A DNA stretch of 16,508 nt from Thiomargarita sp. GTDB taxonomy: Bacteria > Pseudomonadota > Gammaproteobacteria > Beggiatoales > Beggiatoaceae. Below the pieces are notes generated by a model. It did no database searches. It saw only the letters and a program-made list of their open reading frames with translations, and had not been told where the DNA came from. Positions 5,620-13,314 of this stretch are shown one piece after another. The stretch's first letter is position 1. Every line of letters starts with the position of its first letter. A program made the position numbers and the translations under genes. The stretch covers positions 1 to 16,508 of the forward strand of contig DAOVZS010000031.1 in assembly GCA_030635005.1 (NCBI GenBank), given 5' to 3'.

Positions 5620-7392
5620 TTATGCTTGTATGACATCTCTCCCATCTTTCAAAGCTTCAGTCCAATTATTAATCAGATTTGCACTTTTTCTAAGATATTT
5701 ACCATAATTTTCACTCCATTCTTCTAAACCTTGCATCAAACCTTCATTAGCAGGATCACCCACCATCAATCTCACTTTACTAAGGACTTGCTGTAATAAA
5801 ATCATATCTAAAGCATCCCATGGTGTATTCATATCTAAAATCTGTAAATTATCTAAACAACGTTTTAATGAGTCAGCAGCACGTAAAGAAAACATTGCAT
5901 TTTTATATTTAAGCAACGCATCTAATTCTTCTATTGACATAATTTGTTGTTCATCTAACGAAAGTTTGGCACGATATAATGTTGTTCTAGGTTCTAAAGT
6001 GAGTTCTACGATAGACGCCCGATCTAAAACACGTGGTGATAATGATAATGTTGTATGATCATTATTAATTGTAGCAATAAAACGAAGAGCGGGTGAAATA
6101 AATACTTTGCTACCAGTAGGTGTGATACTACGAATCCCCTTCCCACCCAATTCAATCATACGCAGTTTTTCTTGATCATCAGGATATTGAGAGCGTACTA
6201 AAATATCTGCAAACCAATATTCAGGTTGACTTAGATTAAATTCTTCAAAAATGACCATATAAGTACGTTTGTCATTTTTTCGCCATGCTGTTTCAGCTTT
6301 ACATAAAAATTTTGTAAAATCAGTCGGTTCAAACTCATTACTGATCGGATTCACATATCCTAATAAATCCTCACGACCTCGCCACGTGGATCCCACGGGT
6401 ACAATGAGTTTACGTTCCGCATCATCAATCAAATCAATGGCTAAAGTACTTTTGCCTACACCTGGGTGACCCGTAAGGATAAGAATATTTTTAGTCAACG
6501 ACACCGCCATCACTGCATCTAAAACTTCTTTGCTATACGAATTTTTGATTTTTTCTTTAGCACTCTCTTTTTCTAATAAAGCATATGCTATTGCACCATT
6601 TTTCACTTGTTTAGCAGGTGTTATGGAGACAGGTATTGTTTTTTTAACATCTAAATTTTTAAGGCTATCAACAAAAGGACTTCTTGGCAGTGCAATAGGT
6701 CGCGTACTGTAAGAATGTACCATGTTTTGTTGTATCTCTAGTGCTTCATCTCTGGCAGTTTCAAACCATTCATGTAAATGACTATGAAAATATTCAAACC
6801 GTTCTGCATCCTTGGAGTTAGGCCAATTAGGGTGTGGACTGTGTGCTTGTTCAGCAGCTTTCTCAAACATATTTTCTACAGCAACACGATTGACTTCTTT
6901 AACATATACTCCCCCAATAATACTTTTGTAGTATACAGTTAAAATATAAGGTTGTTGAAAACGTGTCCAACCATCAGGATAGGGTTCTATTTTCCATAAA
7001 GTTTTAAATTCGTTAATTTTTTGGGGATAAACACTGCGAACACGATAAGCTCCAAATACGTAGTCTTTAGGTCTTGTATTAATATCACTAATACCACGAG
7101 GTTCTTGAAAACGTTTACCCCAAAAGAGTAAAATCTGATTATTCAAAGCCTCAGGATACGGTTCAAGCAACCATCCTATCCCTAAATCATCGATGAGGCA
7201 ATAAGGATTCCCTTCTTCAAAAATATGAATATGGTAGCAACGTGGATCTCCTTGTTGACAATAGTCAGCCCGAAATTGTTGTTTTGCTGAACAATTCCAA
7301 GTATCAGCATTTTTACAAATACTGCCATCCCACCATCGTCGATGAGAATTAATGGTGCATCCTAAAGCATTGCCAATAGTAATAAAACTCAT
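5620..7392 (-). CDS. McrB-like AAA+ ATPase with cysteine-rich N-terminal domain
   Basis: A 590-residue protein with a C-terminal AAA+ module of the AAA_5/McrB/MoxR-like group. Walker A is GHPGVGKST (308-316). It is followed by VGSTWRGREDLLGYVNP and FEPTDFTKFL (334-363), the arrangement seen in McrB-type ATPases. Walker B is MVIFEEFN (379-386; Glu-Glu in place of the usual Asp-Glu), then PEYWFADIL, sensor-1 FIATINND (438-445) and SPRVLDRA with candidate arginine fingers Arg454 and Arg458. The first 70 residues hold six Cys (12, 26, 34, 45, 52, 65) and HRRWWDG (17-23), likely a metal-binding fold I cannot name. Residues 70-230 look like a specificity domain. Start ATG at 7392-7390 has GGAG 6 bases upstream. 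No McrC-type nuclease or other partner gene is adjacent: tRNA-Arg lies downstream and SCP-2 is divergent. Restriction or defence is one possibility, MoxR-like chaperone work another; neither is demonstrated. Confidence 0.75.
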   Translation of the reverse strand: MSFITIGNALGCTINSHRRWWDGSICKNADTWNCSAKQQFRADYCQQGDPRCYHIHIFEEGNPYCLIDDLGIGWLLEPYPEALNNQILLFWGKRFQEPRGISDINTRPKDYVFGAYRVRSVYPQKINEFKTLWKIEPYPDGWTRFQQPYILTVYYKSIIGGVYVKEVNRVAVENMFEKAAEQAHSPHPNWPNSKDAERFEYFHSHLHEWFETARDEALEIQQNMVHSYSTRPIALPRSPFVDSLKNLDVKKTIPVSITPAKQVKNGAIAYALLEKESAKEKIKNSYSKEVLDAVMAVSLTKNILILTGHPGVGKSTLAIDLIDDAERKLIVPVGSTWRGREDLLGYVNPISNEFEPTDFTKFLCKAETAWRKNDKRTYMVIFEEFNLSQPEYWFADILVRSQYPDDQEKLRMIELGGKGIRSITPTGSKVFISPALRFIATINNDHTTLSLSPRVLDRASIVELTLEPRTTLYRAKLSLDEQQIMSIEELDALLKYKNAMFSLRAADSLKRCLDNLQILDMNTPWDALDMILLQQVLSKVRLMVGDPANEGLMQGLEEWSENYGKYLRKSANLINNWTEALKDGRDVIQA

Positions 7393-7450
7393 AACGCACT
7401 CCTATATACACTCATGTTCTCTCGTATTGATCTTTCAAACTTAGCAATAA

Positions 7451-7480
7451 TTGACATAGATTGTGTCCATATTTTATGTT
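7451..7480 (+). promoter_or_regulatory. Candidate sigma-70 promoter for the SCP-2 gene
   Basis: TTGACA (7451-7456), a perfect -35 box, is followed after 18 bases by TATGTT (7475-7480), a 4-of-6 match to -10. This would leave a 5' leader of about 150 bases before the SCP-2 start. A second, weaker pair, TTGACT (7511-7516) and TATTTT (7534-7539) with a 17-base spacer, lies nearer. The 245-base spacer 7393-7637 is very AT-rich and also has to serve the divergent AAA+ gene. Confidence 0.4.
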
Positions 7481-7637
7481 ATTCTTTATATATACTTATA
7501 ATGTAATGACTTGACTATTAGAATAAAATGAGTTATTTTCATTTAAAATTAAGTGAATTTGAAAATTAAATACCTACATTAAGAATTTAACATTTTAACA
7601 CGTTATACATTCACTTTATATCAAAAGAGGAAAATAC

Positions 7638-8039
7638 ATGGCTGATTTATTCTCAGATGCTTGGATGAAAAGCTACATGGAAGAGTGGAACAAAGAACCT
7701 GAATTGTCTGATGCTCTTGCAAAAATTGATTTTAACTCTAAGATTGCTTATGGTTTTAAAGAAGATGATAAACCAAGAGGTGTTTTAGTGGTTGAAAATG
7801 GAAAAGCGACGTCTGCAGGTGCATATAATGGAGAAGAGGTCAATTGGGATTTACGAGCTTCAGTAGAAAGTTGGGAAAAATGGCGTTCCAAAGGAATAGG
7901 GATGGCAGGATTAGGCACAGCAGCAGCAACAGGTAAGTTAAAATTCAAAACGGGTGATTATGGGGCAATGCTGAAAGATCCACGCATGGCGGGTCCCTTC
8001 ATTAAAAGTTTTACTGTCATGGGATCTGTCAAGACTTAG
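7638..8039 (+). CDS. SCP-2 sterol-transfer family (lipid-binding) protein
   Basis: A small 133-residue soluble protein matching bacterial SCP2-domain proteins. It begins MADLFSDAWMKSYMEEWNKEPEL, then has the strands IAYGFKEDDKPRGVLVVENGKAT and YNGEEVNWDLRAS, and ends with TGKLKFKTGDYGAMLKDP plus PFIKSF. SCP-2 folds form a hydrophobic tunnel for fatty acyl chains or sterol-like ligands; the bacterial ligand and pathway are usually unknown. No signal peptide or membrane segment is visible, so it is cytoplasmic. Start is supported by AGAGG (7626-7630) 7 bases upstream, a strong site. It stands alone: the AAA+ gene is divergent upstream and an imperfect hairpin separates it from the efflux adaptor downstream. 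No fatty-acid or terpenoid gene is nearby to indicate the substrate. Confidence 0.85.
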   Translation: MADLFSDAWMKSYMEEWNKEPELSDALAKIDFNSKIAYGFKEDDKPRGVLVVENGKATSAGAYNGEEVNWDLRASVESWEKWRSKGIGMAGLGTAAATGKLKFKTGDYGAMLKDPRMAGPFIKSFTVMGSVKT

Positions 8040-8043
8040 TAAG

Positions 8044-8090
8044 TTATCAGTTATCAGATAATCCCTATGATTATTGATAACTGATTATGA
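8044..8090 (+). terminator. Long AT-rich inverted repeat after the SCP-2 gene
   Basis: ATCAGTTATCAGATAAT (8046-8062) pairs with ATTATTGATAACTGAT (8070-8085) across a 7-base loop CCCTATG, a 16-pair stem with one bulged G. The 5' arm holds two tandem TTATCAG heptamers. It begins 5 bases after the SCP-2 stop, where a terminator would be expected, but there is no U-tract, so it may instead be an RNA-stabilising hairpin or a small repeat element. Confidence 0.5.
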
Positions 8091-8164
8091 CATTAATATT
8101 CATTACAACATTTAAAAACTTAGCATCTCTATAACTGTCAAAGGTGGAGATTTAAATAAAAAGC

Positions 8165-9331
8165 ATGTTAAAAAACAGTATTAGGATAATAGTCGTACTT
8201 GTGTTTTTATCAAGTGCAAGTGTCACGGTAAAAGCCGAAGATTACTATGAAGTGCGTGCTTATAATATCAGCCCTCCCGTAACATTAAGCGGAACTGTGA
8301 TCGCTGAAAAAGAGGTCACCTTATCTGCACAATTACCAGGACGTGTTGAAATGATTGCGGGTGAAGAAGGTAATGCATTTAAACAAGGTGCAACCTTAAT
8401 TACGTTAAATGACCGTGCATTATTAGCGAAACGTTATTCAGCAATCGCAGCTTGGCAAAGAGCTAATGCAATACTGCGTAATGCGGGTATGCAATATTCA
8501 CGTGAGTTACGGTCCCCAGATTCACCCAGCCAAGCCCCTGGTGGAATGGGATTACCCCATCTCTTAGATCAAATTTTGACCAAACCCATGAGTAATTGGA
8601 TGGGAAAAAGTGATGAAGGGCTTGATCGTCGTGCACAATTACATAGTTATGGTAGTAAGATAGAACAAGCACGTAGTGGATTAATGCAGGCGAAATCACA
8701 AATTGAACAAATTGATGCTTCCCTACGTGATGCGAAAAGTATTGCACCTTTTGATGGTGTTATCATCAAAAAATGGATAGAAGTAGGTGATACTGTGCAA
8801 CCCGGACAACAGCTTTTACAGTTTGCAGATATCCAACAATTACAAATTGAAGTTCAAGTGCCAGCGAGACTTATACGTGGTTTGAAAGTTGACAAACAGT
8901 TCAGTGCCCAATTAGATGTACTTGACGAATCCATTATTGTCACAGTAGCACAAATATTTCCCATTGCTGATCCCCAACGTCATACTGTAAAAGTGAAATT
9001 TGATTTAACAATAGATCACAACAGTGAGCAGGGACAATATGTAGGACCTGGTCAATATGCTCAAGTAGAAATTCCAGACATCAAAGCAGGGCAACATAAA
9101 ATACTCTTAATACCTAAAACGGCAATCATACGACATGGTAGCTTACCCAGTGTTTGTGTGATCACAGGAAACGATAGTTATGAACGACGTATCATACGTT
9201 TGGGCAGCACAATAAATACCACACTTATGAAAAATATAAATCATCAATTTGGAGAATTTATTAGCGTTCTCAGCGGCTTAAAAGAAGGTGATCAGCTTGT
9301 CATTATCAATACAAGAAGAACGCCCTGTTAA
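8165..9331 (+). CDS. RND efflux periplasmic adaptor (membrane fusion protein)
   Basis: A 388-residue HlyD/AcrA-type adaptor that couples an inner-membrane RND pump to an outer-membrane channel. Residues 1-24 form a signal peptide (cleavage near VKA/ED). Biotinyl-lipoyl half-motifs are at about 41-85 (LSGTVIAEKEVTLSAQLPGRVEM split across the fold) and 194-225 (APFDGVIIKKWIEVGD, VQPGQQLLQF). The intervening helical hairpin carries a Gly/Pro/Met-rich insert at about 117-150. A beta-barrel (225-305) and membrane-proximal domain (to 380) follow. The only candidate ribosome binding site, GGTGGAG (8143-8149), is about 15 bases from the ATG; an in-frame TAA at 8153 rules out a nearer upstream start, so translation may be inefficient. 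The permease gene follows after 49 bases. No TolC-type gene is present, so the channel must come from elsewhere. Confidence 0.9.
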   Translation: MLKNSIRIIVVLVFLSSASVTVKAEDYYEVRAYNISPPVTLSGTVIAEKEVTLSAQLPGRVEMIAGEEGNAFKQGATLITLNDRALLAKRYSAIAAWQRANAILRNAGMQYSRELRSPDSPSQAPGGMGLPHLLDQILTKPMSNWMGKSDEGLDRRAQLHSYGSKIEQARSGLMQAKSQIEQIDASLRDAKSIAPFDGVIIKKWIEVGDTVQPGQQLLQFADIQQLQIEVQVPARLIRGLKVDKQFSAQLDVLDESIIVTVAQIFPIADPQRHTVKVKFDLTIDHNSEQGQYVGPGQYAQVEIPDIKAGQHKILLIPKTAIIRHGSLPSVCVITGNDSYERRIIRLGSTINTTLMKNINHQFGEFISVLSGLKEGDQLVIINTRRTPC

Positions 9332-9380
9332 TACACCCTCTCCGCACTCAATTTTTTTTACATGACGCAGAAAAAACCGC

Positions 9381-12300
9381 ATGACAGAGCAATATTCAAC
9401 ACAGGAGCAACCCCCCCAAAATTCATTGGGTTTAGCGGGGAAGATGGCAAAAAACTTTATACATTCCCCTTTATCGCCATTATTCTATTTTGCCATGTTA
9501 TTTATGGGCATTATAGGCTTAATCGTGACTCCTCGCCAAGAAGATCCCCAAATATCCGTTCCAATGGTCGATATTTTCATCCAATATCCAGGGGGATCCG
9601 CACAAGACGTTGCCAGTTTAGCGATAGATCCCCTACAACGCATACTGAGTGAAATACCCGCTGTAAAACATGTATATTCAGCCTCAGAACGGGGGCAAGG
9701 CATTGTTACTGTTCAATTTGTTGTGGGAGAACAATTAGAAAACTCAATTTTCAAAATCTATGACAAACTACAATCAAACCTAGACAAAATGCCGCCTGGA
9801 GTGATGCCACCTTTAGTCAAACCAAAAGGGATTGATGATGTTCCCGTTGTCGCACTTACTTTATGGTCGGAAAATTTAGATGATGGTGCACTACGCACAT
9901 TGGGCTTTGAAATCATGCAAAGTCTCAAAGGCATCCCTAACACCGGACAAAGTTTTGTGGTAGGCGGACGCACCGAACAATTATTAATAGAAATTAAACC
10001 ACAATATCTAACAGGATATGGAATTAGCATTGGACAAGTTGCTCAAACCATACAAACAGCCAACAGTCAAATAAAAGCGGGCAACATTGAAGCTAATAAT
10101 ACACATTTCACAGTATATACAGGTAAATTTCTTAAAAATATTGAAGATGTGAAGGGATTAGTAATAGGGACTTATCAAGATGCACCCGTTTATATACGGG
10201 ATGTTGCTGAAGTCACACAAGGACCTGAAAAAGAGCCATATCAGATTGTTAATTACTACTCTGGTGCTTCTTATGAACAACATGATAGTTTTTGGCTAGA
10301 CTATGACACCTCTGTTTCTGAAGTGAATGGAGTGCCTGCCGTTACGATAGGAATCTCAAAAAAAATACGTACTAATGGTGTAGCAGTGGCTAAAGATATT
10401 TTGGCACATGTTGATACACTTAGAAAAAATAAAACAATCCCAGATAATGTACATGTTGAAGTGACGCGTAATTATGGGCAAACGGCTAATGATAAAGTCA
10501 ATGGACTTATTAAAAAATTATTCATAGCCACGGGTGCTGTTACCTTGCTTGTTCTTTTTTCGCTAGGATGGCGTCCTTCATTAGTAGTCACTTTAGTCAT
10601 CCCAGTGGTGATACTCTTTACTATATTTGCAGCCTGGATATTAGGATATACCATAGATCGGGTTAGTTTGTTTGCATTAATATTTTCGATAGGTATCTTG
10701 GTGGATGATGCTATTGTCGTGATAGAGAATATTTATAGACGTTGGCTGTTACATGGACATACAGATACGAATACCGCTATTGATGCTGTACGCGAGGTTG
10801 GTAATCCTACCATTCTGGCAACATTTACCGTTGTAGCCGCTTTACTTCCGATGGGATTTGTATCTGGTATGATGGGACCCTACATGGAGCCTATCCCAGC
10901 CTTAGGGTCTGTTGCCATGATATTTTCTTTATTTGCGGCCTTTGTCTTTACGCCTTGGCTGGCCATGCGCTTTAAGCCATCCCTTGCTGCCCTACAAAAA
11001 GCTGAGAAAAAAGAACATAAAACGAATGAAAGAATAGAACGTTTTTTTCGTAAAGTCTTACCACCGCTATTTACTAATAAACTTTTAGGGTGGGGATTCT
11101 TATGTATACTCATTGTCTCATTTTTTGCTGCATGTTCAATGTTTTACTTCAAAACAGTTGAAGTTAAAATGTTGCCATTGGATAAAAAGCCAGAATTCAA
11201 CGTTTTTATAAACATGCCTGAAGGCACCGCTTTAGCTGTGACCGCAAATGTGACACATCAATTGGTAGAAAAATTACGCAATCCTGAACACTTTCCAGAA
11301 GTGATTGCTATTCAAAGTTATGTGGGTACTTCTCAACCTTTTGATTTTAATGGTATGGTACGCCATTATTACTTACGTCAACAACCTTGGAATGCTGATA
11401 TACACGTACAATTAGCAAAAAAACACTGTGGTTTTCAGTTTTGGGATAAAAAAACACTTTCCTGTTATCTTGAAGAACATCGAAGTAGTCATGAAATCGC
11501 ACTTGCAGCACGTGAAACACTTAAGAAACTGATCAAAGAGATCAACAGTCCCGTAAAAATTACTGTTGTCGAAATGCCACCGGGTCCTCCTGTATTACAA
11601 TCAATCGTAGCTGAAATTTATGGACCAGATGATGCGACACGTTTACAAGTTACCCAAAAAGTCACTGAAGCCTTTGAACAAGCAAAAATATTAGCTGATG
11701 TTGATAACTACGTGCCTGAAGCGCATAAAATATGGCGTTTTGATGTAGATATAGAAAAAGCAGTGCGACGGGGGATATCAGTTGATACCATCAATCAAAA
11801 TCTCACTATGGCTTTAGGGGGATATAAATTAGGTGATATCAAACAAGGATATCGACTAGAACCTACATATATTATTATTCAAGTCCCCCTTACAGAACGC
11901 TCTCAATTGAGTCGTCTCTATGATTTACCCATTCCTACAAAAACGGGTTCTACGATACCTTTAGCAGAACTGGGTCATTTTGTAGAAGAGGTACAAGATC
12001 GTATTTATTATCAAAAAGACTTACGTCCCGTAGAATATGTCGTAGGTGAACCTATTGGTCTTTATAATGCAAAAACTCACGAATACACTCAAAGTGCACC
12101 TATTTATGGTATGCTAGAAATTGAGAGCCTATTAAAAGACTATGAAACACCAGATGGCATTAATTTGATAAATTCTGATTGTACAGATTTATACGCCATT
12201 TCCTTGTGTGATCGTTATCTGGGGCCCCCAAAACGTATTAGTGAATCTGGAATAGAATGGACAGGTGAATGGACGGTCACCTATGAAACATTTAGAGATA

Positions 12301-13211
12301 TGGGTATGACTTTTGCAGTCGCAATGGTCTTAATTTATACTTTAGTGGTTTGGTTATTTGGTGGTTTTTTGGTACCTGCTATCATTATGGCTCCCATCCC
12401 ACTCACATTATTAGGCATTATTCCAGGACATTGGTTGTTAGGTGCTGAATTCACAGCAACTTCAATGATAGGTTGGATAGCTTTAGCGGGTATTATTGTT
12501 CGTAATTCAATTTTATTGGTAGATTATTCTATTCAAGAAATTGAAAGCGGTGCTACGATAGAAGATGCGGTGATCTTAGCCTGTAAAACACGAACACGTC
12601 CCATATTAATTACAGCATTTGCTTTAGTTGCGGGATCATTCGTCATATTATTTGATCCCATATTTCAAGGAATGGCCATTTCTTTACTATTCGGTGTCTT
12701 AATATCAACGCTATTAACACTGATCGTGATTCCGTTGGGTTGTATTAGTGCGGGTCCAGATACCTTGTGTTCTTTTATAGATATTGATGATAATAACAAT
12801 GATAACACTCGCACAACACCTCCGCCTACAACGATAGAACCAGTGTCAACACTTCCTTTATGGTTACGCTTTTGGACGGGAATGATTGGTATTATTTTCA
12901 CAATGGTCAAGATTTTTGGGAAAATATTGAGTGTATTCAAAATCGTCTTTTATATCATTAGGGGTATATTTCTATTAATTTCCAGTGCTTTCAGTAATGT
13001 TGGAAAAAAAGTGTCTGCAGAAATGCCTTTACCGACTACAAAATCTAAGCCAGAGTCTCCGCCCCCCTCTCCCCCAATCGTATCAGAACCTAGTACCGAA
13101 AATGAGAAGCCAACCACTTCCCGCCGCAAAAAGACAACTGCTCGTCGCAGTCTGGAACTTAAAGCTGATTTAGTCGGGCGTTATAATGGAGATAAATCTC
13201 ATGATTTATAA
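9381..13211 (+). CDS. RND efflux permease (AcrB/HAE family) with long C-terminal extension
   Basis: Proton-driven inner-membrane pump. Usual landmarks: LGLAGKMAKNFIHSPL before TM1, TPRQEDPQISVPMVDIFIQYPGGS (split) at 50-73, TM4 GILVDDAIVVIENIYRR with proton-relay Asp442/Asp443, TM5-6 around 475-530, a second porter half from 590, and TM7-TM12 from about 972 to 1120 including GWIALAGIIVRNSILLVDYS. The 1276-residue length exceeds the usual 1020-1060 because about 155 residues follow TM12: an Asp/Asn-rich linker, a hydrophobic stretch (1159-1204), then Pro/Ser-rich and basic segments. Two Cys pairs occur in periplasmic loops (683/695, 934/943). The start at 9381 lacks a clear ribosome binding site; a later ATG at 9444 would lose the conserved LGLAG. 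Substrate cannot be told. Pairs with the adaptor upstream. Confidence 0.92.
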   Translation: MTEQYSTQEQPPQNSLGLAGKMAKNFIHSPLSPLFYFAMLFMGIIGLIVTPRQEDPQISVPMVDIFIQYPGGSAQDVASLAIDPLQRILSEIPAVKHVYSASERGQGIVTVQFVVGEQLENSIFKIYDKLQSNLDKMPPGVMPPLVKPKGIDDVPVVALTLWSENLDDGALRTLGFEIMQSLKGIPNTGQSFVVGGRTEQLLIEIKPQYLTGYGISIGQVAQTIQTANSQIKAGNIEANNTHFTVYTGKFLKNIEDVKGLVIGTYQDAPVYIRDVAEVTQGPEKEPYQIVNYYSGASYEQHDSFWLDYDTSVSEVNGVPAVTIGISKKIRTNGVAVAKDILAHVDTLRKNKTIPDNVHVEVTRNYGQTANDKVNGLIKKLFIATGAVTLLVLFSLGWRPSLVVTLVIPVVILFTIFAAWILGYTIDRVSLFALIFSIGILVDDAIVVIENIYRRWLLHGHTDTNTAIDAVREVGNPTILATFTVVAALLPMGFVSGMMGPYMEPIPALGSVAMIFSLFAAFVFTPWLAMRFKPSLAALQKAEKKEHKTNERIERFFRKVLPPLFTNKLLGWGFLCILIVSFFAACSMFYFKTVEVKMLPLDKKPEFNVFINMPEGTALAVTANVTHQLVEKLRNPEHFPEVIAIQSYVGTSQPFDFNGMVRHYYLRQQPWNADIHVQLAKKHCGFQFWDKKTLSCYLEEHRSSHEIALAARETLKKLIKEINSPVKITVVEMPPGPPVLQSIVAEIYGPDDATRLQVTQKVTEAFEQAKILADVDNYVPEAHKIWRFDVDIEKAVRRGISVDTINQNLTMALGGYKLGDIKQGYRLEPTYIIIQVPLTERSQLSRLYDLPIPTKTGSTIPLAELGHFVEEVQDRIYYQKDLRPVEYVVGEPIGLYNAKTHEYTQSAPIYGMLEIESLLKDYETPDGINLINSDCTDLYAISLCDRYLGPPKRISESGIEWTGEWTVTYETFRDMGMTFAVAMVLIYTLVVWLFGGFLVPAIIMAPIPLTLLGIIPGHWLLGAEFTATSMIGWIALAGIIVRNSILLVDYSIQEIESGATIEDAVILACKTRTRPILITAFALVAGSFVILFDPIFQGMAISLLFGVLISTLLTLIVIPLGCISAGPDTLCSFIDIDDNNNDNTRTTPPPTTIEPVSTLPLWLRFWTGMIGIIFTMVKIFGKILSVFKIVFYIIRGIFLLISSAFSNVGKKVSAEMPLPTTKSKPESPPPSPPIVSEPSTENEKPTTSRRKKTTARRSLELKADLVGRYNGDKSHDL

Positions 13212-13250
13212 CATACTCATTTCATAAAAAATAGAAGCCTAGATAACACA

Positions 13251-13292
13251 CTACCGTTATGAAAAATAACGGTAGATAACATTTTTTATCGT
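13251..13292 (+). terminator. Intrinsic terminator after the RND operon
   Basis: CTACCGTTAT (13251-13260) and ATAACGGTAG (13266-13275) form a perfect 10-pair stem with the loop GAAAA, followed by a run of six T at about 13282-13287. It lies 39 bases after the permease stop and ends the efflux transcript before the sensor gene. Confidence 0.8.
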
Positions 13293-13314
13293 TTTTTTAT
13301 AGGAAAAAAATACC

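Noticed and set aside
9362..9652. A 96-residue plus-strand frame overlapping the start of the RND permease.
   Set aside because: It is out of frame with the permease, has no ribosome binding site and no recognisable domain; the permease frame contains the conserved RND N-terminus over the same bases.
10472..11113. Minus-strand frames of 60-77 residues inside the RND permease.
   Set aside because: No ribosome binding sites or family features; the plus strand here encodes conserved RND transmembrane segments.
13240..13284. Direct repeat TAGATAACA flanking the terminator stem as a possible target-site duplication.
   Set aside because: The enclosed segment is just a simple terminator hairpin with no mobile-element content; the short AT-rich repeat can arise by chance.
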